Positions 51,778 through 59,563 of a stretch of DNA of 59,563 nucleotides are shown piece by piece (the stretch's first letter is position 1; each line of letters opens with the position of its first letter). Source of the DNA: an uncultured Pelagibacteraceae bacterium. Lineage in GTDB: Bacteria; Pseudomonadota; Alphaproteobacteria; Pelagibacterales; Pelagibacteraceae. The notes under the pieces were generated by a model. The model was given only the letters and a program-made list of their open reading frames with translations, was not told the DNA's origin and did no database searches. A program made the position numbers and the translations under genes. The stretch is taken from NCBI GenBank assembly GCA_902535625.1, contig CACAUA010000005.1:1-59563 (forward strand), given 5' to 3'.

Positions 51778-53406
51778 CTAAGTAAGTTCCTTAGCTCTTT
51801 TTCTTAATTCAAATTTTTGGATTTTGCCTGTTGATGTTTTTGGAAGTTCACAGAAGTCTATTTTTTTTGGAATTTTGAACCCTGCTAGAGTTTCTCTACA
51901 AAAATCGATTAATTCTTTTTCATTTGTCTCTTTATCTGCCACTTTCTCTATAAATGCACATGGAACTTCTCCCCATTTCTCATCTGGTTTTGCTACTACT
52001 GCAACAATTGAAACAGCTGGGTGCTTAGAAAGTGTGTTTTCGATTTCGATAGAAGAAATATTCTCTCCACCTGAAATAATAATATCTTTCGACCTATCTT
52101 TAACCTTGATGTATCCATCTGGATAAATAACTGCCAAATCACCAGAGTGAAACCATCCATCTTTCATAGCCTTTTCGGTAGCCTCTTTGTCCTTAAAATA
52201 TCCTTTCATTACAACATTACCTTTGATCATTATCTCGCCAATGGTTTCTCCATCCATAGGTACAGGTTTCATAGTTTCTGGATCTAAAACAACCACTCCT
52301 TCTGTGTTTGGAAACCTCACGCCTTGCCTTGCTTTAATTTCATTAATTTTATCTTCTTCAAAATCATTCCATTCATCATTCCAAGCACATTGTAAAACAT
52401 GTCCATATGTTTCTGTTAAACCATAGACATGCATTACTTCAAATCCTAATGCTTTCATTTTTTTGAAAATAATACTTGGAGGTGGTGCTCCAGCAGTTAA
52501 AACATAAACTTTATTTTTCAATTGTTTAATATCATTTTGTGATGCACCTGTTATCATATTAAGAACAATAGGCGCACCTCCAAAATGGGTAATTTCATGC
52601 TTTTCAATTAATTCAAATATTTTTTTTACATCAATAGCTCTTAAACAAACTGTTTTTCCATTTAACATTGGTATTGTCCATGGATATCCCCATCCATTAC
52701 AGTGGAACATTGGTACAACTGTTAAAAAATTTAATCTATTAGGCATATTCCAAGCAACAGCACTACCTGTTGACATTAAATAAGAGCCTCTATGATGATA
52801 AACAACACCTTTTGGATTTCCGGTTGTTCCAGACGTATAACTTAAAGAAATTGCTTGCCATTCATCCTTTGGTTTTTTCCAAATATAATTTTCATCGCCG
52901 GTGCTTAAAAATTCCTCATATTCTCTATCTCCAATTTTTTTTAACAAGGATTGGTCAGCAAAATCATCTTGAACATCAATTACGATTGGTTTTTCTTTTA
53001 AAGTTGATAAAGCCTTTTCTGCAACTGCATGCAATTGTCTATCTATTATTAATACTTTTGCTTCACTGTGTTCTAAAATATAAGCAACAGTTTTTGCATC
53101 AAGTCTTGAATTAATTGTATTTAAAACGGCTCCTGTCATAGGAACAGAATAATGTGCTTCAAAAATTTCTGGAGTATTAAAGGTCATAACTGAAACTGTG
53201 TCTCCTTCAACGATACCAATTTTCTCTAGTGCACTTGCAAATTTGATGCACCTGTTAAATACTTCAGTCCATGTGAAAGATTTTGTTTCATATACTAAAG
53301 CCTCATAATTTGGATAAATGTCTTTTGCTCTTTCTAGAAAGCTAAGCGGTGTTAACGGGACATAATTTGAAGGATTTTTATCTAAGTTCTGATTATATTT
53401 ATTCAT
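51778..53406 (-). CDS. dmdB: Methylmercaptopropionate-CoA ligase DmdB
   Basis: AMP-forming acyl-CoA synthetase, 542 residues. AMP-binding motif SLSYTSGTTGNPKGVVYHH, VPMFHCNGWGYPW, HVYGLTETYGH, DGWFHSGDLAVIYPDGYI and the C-terminal lysine in PKTSTGKIQKFELR. Known Pelagibacter DmdB activates 3-methylmercaptopropionate made by DmdA; position between dmdC (one-base overlap) and dmdA supports this over a medium-chain fatty acid role. Confidence 0.92.
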   Translation of the reverse strand: MNKYNQNLDKNPSNYVPLTPLSFLERAKDIYPNYEALVYETKSFTWTEVFNRCIKFASALEKIGIVEGDTVSVMTFNTPEIFEAHYSVPMTGAVLNTINSRLDAKTVAYILEHSEAKVLIIDRQLHAVAEKALSTLKEKPIVIDVQDDFADQSLLKKIGDREYEEFLSTGDENYIWKKPKDEWQAISLSYTSGTTGNPKGVVYHHRGSYLMSTGSAVAWNMPNRLNFLTVVPMFHCNGWGYPWTIPMLNGKTVCLRAIDVKKIFELIEKHEITHFGGAPIVLNMITGASQNDIKQLKNKVYVLTAGAPPPSIIFKKMKALGFEVMHVYGLTETYGHVLQCAWNDEWNDFEEDKINEIKARQGVRFPNTEGVVVLDPETMKPVPMDGETIGEIMIKGNVVMKGYFKDKEATEKAMKDGWFHSGDLAVIYPDGYIKVKDRSKDIIISGGENISSIEIENTLSKHPAVSIVAVVAKPDEKWGEVPCAFIEKVADKETNEKELIDFCRETLAGFKIPKKIDFCELPKTSTGKIQKFELRKRAKELT

Positions 53407-55166
53407 CAGTTAAATTTTGCGCTCATAGTATATTTACTACCAGAAATAGCAGATTTATAATGGCTTTCAGCTCTAGGCAAAATTTTGTCAAAATAATAAT
53501 TTCCTGTATTTAATTTATCTTCATAAAACTCTTTATTGTTTTCCAAATTTTCATAGCTTTTTCTCATTGTTTTTAGCCATATAAATGAAAGACAAAAATA
53601 ACCAAAAAATCTTAAATAATCGTTACATGATGCGCTTATATCGTCTTTTGGCGTATTGCCATTAGGAGATATCCAGTCCGTGAAATCTGACAATATATTT
53701 TTTAATTCTGATATTTTTTTTACATGTTCATTTAAATTGTCTACTTTTGAACAATTTTGAATTTCTGTATCTACATATTTCATAAAATTTTCAAAAACTT
53801 TTTTCTGACTAATTTTTCTAAATACAAAATCAATTGCCTGCACAGAATTAGTTCCTTCGTAAATAGGTGTAATTCTATTATCTCTAAATAATTGTTCTAT
53901 CCCTTGGTCTTTTGTATAACCATAGCCTCCAAAAACCTGAATTGCTTCATTGGTTATTTCCATACCCATATCTGTAAAAAATGACTTAATTACTGGCGTC
54001 ATAAGACCTACAATATCCGATGCATCTTTTTTTACTTCCTCTGAACTATGACTTAAGCTTACATCTACCTGCTGGGCCATCCAAAAAGATAAGGATCTTT
54101 CTCCCTCAATTATAGACTTCATATTTAACAAACTTCTTCGAATATCTGCATGCTTAATAATTAAATCTGTTTCTCCATTAGAATTATTATTTGATTTACC
54201 TTGTTTTCTCTCTTTAGAATAACTTAAAGCAGTTTGATAAGCTGTTTCAGATAGACCTAATCCTTGTATACCGACAACGATTCTTTCTAAGTTCATCATT
54301 GTAAACATAGAATTTAAGCCTTTGTTCTCTGGTCCGATCATATACCCTTTGGCATCATCAAAACTTAATACACATGCGGGTGAACCTTTAATACCCATTT
54401 TTGATTCAATTGAAACAGTATTGACGCCGTTTCTTGGACCAATTGATCCATCATCATTAATTTCATATTTTGGTACTAAAAATAAACTTATCCCCTTCGT
54501 TCCTTTTGGTGCGTCCTGCGTTCTTGCTAAAACTAGGTGTATAATATTTTCAGTTAAGTCGTGGTCACCAGAAGTAATAAAGATTTTTTGTCCACTTATA
54601 TTATAAGTACCATTTTCATTTTTAATTGCCTTTGTTTTTATTAATCCTAAATCTGTTCCACATTGAGGCTCTGTTAAACACATTGTCCCACTCCATTTAC
54701 CCTCAACAATTTTAGGAAGATATGTGTTTTTGATTTCTTCAGTTGCATGACTCAAAATACAATTATATGCACCTATACTTAATTCACTATATAATTTAAA
54801 AGATAAACTTGATGATGAAAGCATTTCATCAAAAAAAGCACTTACAGTTTTTGGCATTCCTTGACCACCATATTTTGGATCACAAGTTAAAGATACCCAT
54901 CCATCTTCTATAAATTTTGAATATGCCTCTTTATAACCTGGAGGGGTTCTAACTACTCCATTTTCATAGACACAAGGATTTTCGTCTCCAGCCTTTGCTA
55001 AAGGAAGAAGCATTTCTTCATTAATTTTTGCAGCTTCCTCTAAGATATCTTTTACTAGATCAGAAGTGACTTCTTTATATTTTTCAATTTCGTTATAATT
55101 TTTATTATCTTTTAGATGTTCAAATAAGAACATCATATCTTTCACAGGTGCGGAATAAACAGTCAT
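53406..55166 (-). CDS. dmdC: Methylmercaptopropionyl-CoA dehydrogenase DmdC
   Basis: Large acyl-CoA dehydrogenase of 586 residues, forming methylthioacryloyl-CoA. Motifs: SLTCDPKYGGQGMPK, MCLTEPQCGTDLGLIKT, IFITSGDHDLTENIIHLVLAR split over the conserved loop, YGYTKDQGIEQLFRDNRI and PIYEGTNSVQAIDF. The long C-terminal extension (about 460-586) distinguishes DmdC-type enzymes from 380-residue fatty-acid dehydrogenases. It is adjacent to dmdB; no dmdD hydratase gene is in the window. Confidence 0.92.
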   Translation of the reverse strand: MTVYSAPVKDMMFLFEHLKDNKNYNEIEKYKEVTSDLVKDILEEAAKINEEMLLPLAKAGDENPCVYENGVVRTPPGYKEAYSKFIEDGWVSLTCDPKYGGQGMPKTVSAFFDEMLSSSSLSFKLYSELSIGAYNCILSHATEEIKNTYLPKIVEGKWSGTMCLTEPQCGTDLGLIKTKAIKNENGTYNISGQKIFITSGDHDLTENIIHLVLARTQDAPKGTKGISLFLVPKYEINDDGSIGPRNGVNTVSIESKMGIKGSPACVLSFDDAKGYMIGPENKGLNSMFTMMNLERIVVGIQGLGLSETAYQTALSYSKERKQGKSNNNSNGETDLIIKHADIRRSLLNMKSIIEGERSLSFWMAQQVDVSLSHSSEEVKKDASDIVGLMTPVIKSFFTDMGMEITNEAIQVFGGYGYTKDQGIEQLFRDNRITPIYEGTNSVQAIDFVFRKISQKKVFENFMKYVDTEIQNCSKVDNLNEHVKKISELKNILSDFTDWISPNGNTPKDDISASCNDYLRFFGYFCLSFIWLKTMRKSYENLENNKEFYEDKLNTGNYYFDKILPRAESHYKSAISGSKYTMSAKFN

Positions 55167-55198
55167 AAATTTAATAGTATCAAATTAAGTTAATTTTT

Positions 55199-56308
55199 TT
55201 ATTTTTGCAAATATGCAATAATCGCATCTCCCATACCAGAAGTTGAAATTTCTTTTGTTCCTTTTGACATAATATCTTTAGTTCTTAACCCATCATCTAG
55301 TACATTTTGCACTGCTTTTTCTAAGTCATCAGCCTCTTTATCTAAGTCAAGAGAGTACCTCAGGGCCATTGCAAAACTCAAGATGGTTGCAATTGGATTT
55401 GCAATTCCTTTTCCAGCAATATCTGGAGCAGATCCATGAACAGGCTCATACATTGCTCTCATTTCACCATCTTTATTTTTTGCACCCAAAGAAGCTGAAG
55501 GTAATAAACCTAAAGATCCCGTCAGCATAGATGCTTCATCTGACAACATATCACCAAACAAATTATCTGTCACAATTACATCAAATTGCTTTGGATTTCT
55601 CAAAAGTTGCATTGCACAATTATCTGCAAGCATATGATTTAACTCAACATCTTTAAATTCTTTATCGTGAAGATTTTGAACTTCCTCTTTCCATAATTGA
55701 CCTGCTTCCATAACATTCGATTTTTCACAGGAAGTAACTTTGTTGTTTCTCTTCTTTGCTAGATCAAATGCAACTCTAGCAACTCTTTTAATTTCTGATG
55801 AGGTATAAGTATGAGTGTTTATTCCTTTACGTTCACCATTATCAATTGGCTTGATACCTCTCGGCTCACCAAAATAAATACCACCTGTCAATTCTCTAAC
55901 AATCATGATGTCTAGACCTGATACGATTTCAGGTTTTAGCGTAGATGCCTCAACTAATTGTTTAAAACAAATTGCAGGCCTCAAATTTGCAAATAATTTT
56001 AATTCTTTTCTTAGCTTAAGAAGAGCTCTCTCAGGTCTTTTGGAAAAATCTAAATTATCATATTTTGGTCCACCTACAGCTCCTAAAATGACTGCTTCAC
56101 ATTCTAATGATTTATAAAATACTTCATCTGTAATCGGTGTTCCGTGCTTGTCGTAAGATGCTCCTCCAACTAAGGCCTCTTCCATATCAAAATCAAGAGA
56201 TTTATTTACATTAAACCAAGTTATAATTTTTTTAACTTCATTAATAACCTCGGGACCAATACCATCACCTGGTAATAATAAGAATTTTCTTTTTTTGACT
56301 TTAATCAT
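55199..56308 (-). CDS. leuB: 3-Isopropylmalate dehydrogenase
   Basis: NAD-dependent oxidative decarboxylase of leucine synthesis, 369 residues. [11 protein letters not shown], the substrate arginines in [14 protein letters not shown] and [22 protein letters not shown], the catalytic Lys/Asp region [16 protein letters not shown] and [13 protein letters not shown]. It overlaps leuD by eight bases. dmdC starts 32 bases downstream. Confidence 0.98.
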   Translation of the reverse strand: MIKVKKRKFLLLPGDGIGPEVINEVKKIITWFNVNKSLDFDMEEALVGGASYDKHGTPITDEVFYKSLECEAVILGAVGGPKYDNLDFSKRPERALLKLRKELKLFANLRPAICFKQLVEASTLKPEIVSGLDIMIVRELTGGIYFGEPRGIKPIDNGERKGINTHTYTSSEIKRVARVAFDLAKKRNNKVTSCEKSNVMEAGQLWKEEVQNLHDKEFKDVELNHMLADNCAMQLLRNPKQFDVIVTDNLFGDMLSDEASMLTGSLGLLPSASLGAKNKDGEMRAMYEPVHGSAPDIAGKGIANPIATILSFAMALRYSLDLDKEADDLEKAVQNVLDDGLRTKDIMSKGTKEISTSGMGDAIIAYLQK

Positions 56309-56906
56309 TAAATATCCAAGGCTTTGTGGATTTTAATTTTTCTTCAAATGAAATTATTTTGTTAGACTTTTCCAAAGACAGTGCAATATCATCTAGTCCC
56401 TCAATTAAACATTTTTTTTTAAATTCGTCTAATTCAAATTTGATTTCTTTATTCCCAAAAATTATTTTTTGATCTGGTAAATTTATTGCAATTTCTTCTT
56501 GTCTCTTAGAATATTCAGAAAGTTCTTTTATCTGTTCATCATTAAGTTTAATAGGCAATATTCCATTTTTAAAACAATTATTATAAAATATATCTGCGTA
56601 ACTAGTACTTATAACGCAAGTGATACCAAAGTCTAAAAGTGCCCATGGCGCATGTTCTCTAGATGATCCACATCCAAAATTGTTCCCTGCAATTAAAATC
56701 TTAGAATTATCATATGGGGATTTATTTAATATAAAGTCATCTACTACTTTACCTTTTTCGTCATATCTCATTTCATAAAATAAATTTTTTCCAAGTCCTG
56801 TTCTTTTTATTGTTTTTAAAAATTGCTTTGGAATAATCATATCTGTATCGATATTTACAATTGGCAAATATGCAGGAATACTTTTTAATGTTGTGAATTT
56901 GTTCAT
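56301..56906 (-). CDS. leuD: 3-Isopropylmalate dehydratase small subunit
   Basis: Swivelling small subunit of isopropylmalate isomerase, 201 residues. [18 protein letters not shown] and the substrate-recognition motif [20 protein letters not shown] are diagnostic, followed by [13 protein letters not shown]. It adjoins leuC directly and overlaps leuB. Confidence 0.98.
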   Translation of the reverse strand: MNKFTTLKSIPAYLPIVNIDTDMIIPKQFLKTIKRTGLGKNLFYEMRYDEKGKVVDDFILNKSPYDNSKILIAGNNFGCGSSREHAPWALLDFGITCVISTSYADIFYNNCFKNGILPIKLNDEQIKELSEYSKRQEEIAINLPDQKIIFGNKEIKFELDEFKKKCLIEGLDDIALSLEKSNKIISFEEKLKSTKPWIFND

Positions 56907-58310
56907 TTAACTATTGTATTTTCTAACATCATCTAAATTTCCAGATATAGCAGCTGCAGCAGCCATAGCTGGACTAACTAAATGAGTTCTTCCACCTCGT
57001 CCTTGTCTTCCTTCGAAATTTCTATTTGATGTTGACGCACATCTTTCTTCTGGCTTCAACTTATCTGCATTCATAGCTAAACACATTGAACAACCTGGCT
57101 CACGCCATTCAAATCCAGAATTTTTAAATATTACATCTAAACCTTCTTGCTCTGCTTGTTGTTTTACTAATCCTGAACCAGGAACTATCATTGCATTTAC
57201 ATGAGAAGCAATTTTTTTATCTTTTAAGATTTTTGCAGCTTCTCTTAAATCTTCAATTCTTCCATTTGTGCAACTTCCTATAAAAACTTTATCAATTCTA
57301 ATATCTTTTATTTTAGTTTTCGGCTTTAAACCCATATATTTTAATGACCTGTTAATAGAATTTTTTCTGTCTTCGTTTTGCTCATTTTCAGGATCAGGAA
57401 CAATTCCATCAATATCTACTACATCCTGAGGCGAAGTTCCCCAAGTTACCATTGGTTTAATATCTTTGCCCTCAAGACTGATTTCTTTGTCAAATACTGC
57501 ATCACCATCAGACTTTAATTTACTCCAATATTCTAATGCTTTGTCCCAATTTGAATTCATTGGAGACATTGGTTTACCTTTTAAATAATTAAAAACTTTT
57601 TCATCTGGCTCTATTAATCCAGCCCTTGCTCCACCTTCAATTGTCATATTGCAAATCGTCATTCTTTGTTCGACACTTAAATTCGAAATTAAGTTTCCAG
57701 CATATTCAATTACATAACCAGTTCCACCAGCTGTACCAATTTTTCCGATTATTTGTAATATTACATCCTTAGATGTTACTCCAACAGGAAGAGATCCATT
57801 AACGTTTATTCTAAAATTTTTTGATTTTTTTTGAACTAAAGTCTGTGTTGCCAAGACATGTTCCACTTCCGAAGTTCCAATTCCGAATGCTAATGCACCA
57901 AATGCTCCGTGAGTAGCAGTATGACTATCACCACAAACGATAATCGTTCCTGGTTGTGTAAATCCCTGTTCTGGACCAATAATATGAACTATTCCTTGTC
58001 TTTTATCGTTCATTCCAAAAAGATTTATTCCGAATTCTGCACAGTTTTTTTCTAGTGTCTCGATTTGTATTTTTGAATCTTTGTCAGTAATAGGCACTGA
58101 TCTATCCGTTGTTGGAACATTGTGATCTGCTACTGCTAAAGTTAAAGAAGGTTGTCTAACTTTTCTATTAGAATTTCTTAAACCTTCAAATGCTTGTGGA
58201 CTAGTAACTTCATGAATTAAATGTCTATCAACAAATAGAAGTGAAGTCCCATCTTCTTGTTGATGAACAAGGTGATCATTCCATATTTTATCGTATATAG
58301 TTTGAGGCAT
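56907..58310 (-). CDS. leuC: 3-Isopropylmalate dehydratase large subunit
   Basis: Aconitase-family Fe-S subunit, 467 residues. [37 protein letters not shown], and three cluster cysteines in FIGSCTNGR and [30 protein letters not shown] near the end. It starts nine bases after rplS. Confidence 0.98.
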   Translation of the reverse strand: MPQTIYDKIWNDHLVHQQEDGTSLLFVDRHLIHEVTSPQAFEGLRNSNRKVRQPSLTLAVADHNVPTTDRSVPITDKDSKIQIETLEKNCAEFGINLFGMNDKRQGIVHIIGPEQGFTQPGTIIVCGDSHTATHGAFGALAFGIGTSEVEHVLATQTLVQKKSKNFRINVNGSLPVGVTSKDVILQIIGKIGTAGGTGYVIEYAGNLISNLSVEQRMTICNMTIEGGARAGLIEPDEKVFNYLKGKPMSPMNSNWDKALEYWSKLKSDGDAVFDKEISLEGKDIKPMVTWGTSPQDVVDIDGIVPDPENEQNEDRKNSINRSLKYMGLKPKTKIKDIRIDKVFIGSCTNGRIEDLREAAKILKDKKIASHVNAMIVPGSGLVKQQAEQEGLDVIFKNSGFEWREPGCSMCLAMNADKLKPEERCASTSNRNFEGRQGRGGRTHLVSPAMAAAAAISGNLDDVRKYNS

Positions 58311-58319
58311 TGTAAAAAA

Positions 58320-58901
58320 TTATTTTTTTACTTCAGGATTTTCTTTTTTTTCATCAGTTTTTTTTTCTACTGATGGGGTTTCTTCTTTAGTTTCTTTTTT
58401 ATCTTCTAGTTTTTTTGCTTCTACTTTTGGAGCATCTTTATTGGTATCTTGTGGGCTGTCTGCTGTTTTTTGCTCTGTATCAGGCATAACATTTTCTTCT
58501 GTTACTTCGTGAATCTTAGTTTCGACATCTATACCTATTTTCTTTTTAATTTTTTCTGCAATTCTTGCAGATTTACCTGTTCTATCTCTCAAATAATATA
58601 ACTTGGCTCTTCTAACTTTTCCTGACCTTACAACTTTAATTGTATCTACAATCGGACTATATAAAGCAAATGTTCTTTCCACACCCTCACCAAAAGAAAT
58701 TTTTCTTACAGTAAAAGAAGAATTGATATCTCTATTTTTTTTTGCAATACACACACCTTCAAAATATTGAATACGATCTCTTTTTCCTTCAGTTATTCTA
58801 ACTCCTACTTTAACAATATCACCTGGGAAAAATTCTGGATGCTTTCTCTCAGAAATAATTTTTTTTACTTTAGATTGATTAATTTCTTCAATTGTCTTCA
58901 T
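58320..58901 (-). CDS. rplS: 50S ribosomal protein L19 with long charged C-terminal tail
   Basis: Ribosomal protein at the subunit interface. Residues 1-130 are a standard L19 ([51 protein letters not shown]). Residues about 131-193 are a low-complexity tail rich in Lys, Glu, Asp and Thr with no recognisable domain, making the protein 193 rather than about 120-140 residues. It is one base from the trmD stop. Confidence 0.96.
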   Translation of the reverse strand: MKTIEEINQSKVKKIISERKHPEFFPGDIVKVGVRITEGKRDRIQYFEGVCIAKKNRDINSSFTVRKISFGEGVERTFALYSPIVDTIKVVRSGKVRRAKLYYLRDRTGKSARIAEKIKKKIGIDVETKIHEVTEENVMPDTEQKTADSPQDTNKDAPKVEAKKLEDKKETKEETPSVEKKTDEKKENPEVKK

Positions 58902-58902
58902 T

Positions 58903-59563
58903 TTAATTCTCTTTAGTCTTTTTATATAATTGCCACAAATCCGGTCTTCGGTCGCGTGTTATAGCCTCAGATTGAGATAAACGCCAGTCTTTAATTTTGG
59001 CGTGATCGCCTGATAATAGCACATCTGGAACACTTTTTTCCTCCCATATTTGAGGTTTTGTAAATTGAGGATACTCTAAAAGTCCGTTTTCAAAACTTTC
59101 TTCTTTAGCTGAATTTGTATTACCAAGAATACCAGGAATAAATCTTAAAATTGCATCAAGAATTACAAACGAAGCTCCTTCACCTCCAGATAAAACAAAG
59201 TCTCCTATACTTACTTCCTCAATATTTCTTGTTTTTAACAATCTTTCATCAACTCCTTCAAAGTGTCCACAAATTATATTTATTGTTTTTTCTTGAGATA
59301 GTTGTTTTGCTAATTGATGATTGAACAACTTACCCTTTGGACTTAGATAAATAATCTTTTCGCCATCTTTAACATTCTTATCTATTGATTTTGCTAATAC
59401 ATCTGCTTTCATTAACATACCTTCCCCTCCTCCATAAGGAGTGTCATCAACAGTTTTATGCTTATCAAATGCATACTCTCTTATATCCACAGTATCTATT
59501 TTCCATTTATTCTCTGATAGTGCTTTACCAAAAATACCTTGGCCTAAATAGCCTGGAAAAAAA
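58903..59563 (-). CDS. trmD: tRNA (guanine-N1)-methyltransferase TrmD, N-terminus cut off by the window edge
   Basis: SPOUT-family enzyme making m1G37 in tRNA. The frame runs open to the window end: before the GTG at 59490 one reads [15 protein letters not shown], the conserved TrmD N-terminal region, so only about ten residues are missing and 59490 is not the true start. Knot motifs: [34 protein letters not shown] and [11 protein letters not shown]; the C-terminal half has [12 protein letters not shown]. trmD-rplS order is standard. Confidence 0.96.
   Translation of the reverse strand, partial: FFPGYLGQGIFGKALSENKWKIDTVDIREYAFDKHKTVDDTPYGGGEGMLMKADVLAKSIDKNVKDGEKIIYLSPKGKLFNHQLAKQLSQEKTINIICGHFEGVDERLLKTRNIEEVSIGDFVLSGGEGASFVILDAILRFIPGILGNTNSAKEESFENGLLEYPQFTKPQIWEEKSVPDVLLSGDHAKIKDWRLSQSEAITRDRRPDLWQLYKKTKEN

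Noticed and set aside
59490..59492. GTG as the trmD start
   Set aside because: Conserved TrmD sequence continues upstream to the window edge, so the gene is simply truncated by the window.

Overview
The window looks like the chromosome of a SAR11-clade alphaproteobacterium (Candidatus Pelagibacter or a close relative). It is very AT-rich with lysine/asparagine/isoleucine-heavy proteins, genes almost touch, and no mobile element, prophage, CRISPR array or RNA gene is visible. It carries a full-length DMSP demethylase (DmdA) next to DmdB and DmdC, a ChvG/ChvI pair, a RegA-type regulator and a SAM-II-like riboswitch in front of metX. The species call is inference; no rRNA is present. No stretch longer than 180 bases lacks a gene.

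Layout. 1-4894 (minus): polA, chvI and a truncated chvG. 4995-6112: bioY converging on regA. 6258-10406 (plus): a tight four-gene polyamine operon (PLP amino-acid decarboxylase, deoxyhypusine-synthase-like enzyme, aguB, aguA). 10407-13881 (minus): queuosine-precursor transporter, rpmB, pyrD, class I lysyl-tRNA synthetase. 13968-17522 (plus): trkH, ampG and a signal-less NlpC/P60 peptidase. 17524-19492 (minus): tyrC and hisC. 19555-28676 (plus): promoter, SAM riboswitch, metX-metW, gloB, then rplU-rpmA-obgE-proB-proA-nadD-rsfS-ctpA-rppH. 28669-35512 (minus): the F1 ATP synthase genes atpHAGDC below priA. 35564-36208 (plus): a lone methyltransferase. 36212-59563 (minus): a 23-kb co-directional array which, in transcription order, reads trmD-rplS-leuCDB-dmdC-dmdB-dmdA-asd-sdhCDAB-mmsA-mdh-sucCD-sucAB-lpdA.

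How it fits together. The last array joins DMSP demethylation and methylmercaptopropionate oxidation to nearly the whole oxidative half of the TCA cycle, with only 14 bases between dmdA and asd. The polyamine operon can be read as one route from arginine to agmatine, N-carbamoylputrescine, putrescine and homospermidine, if the first enzyme decarboxylates arginine rather than ornithine. Methionine synthesis (metXW) appears to be controlled by SAM at the 5' end of its own mRNA. AmpG plus a cytosolic C40 peptidase suggests murein-peptide recycling.

The most interesting points are the polyamine operon and its leader, the compact metX riboswitch with a competing helix, the altered receiver domain of ChvI, the displaced zinc ligand of PriA, and the near-total absence of space between convergent genes. 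I found no wholly new multi-gene system that I could defend beyond the polyamine pathway hypothesis.
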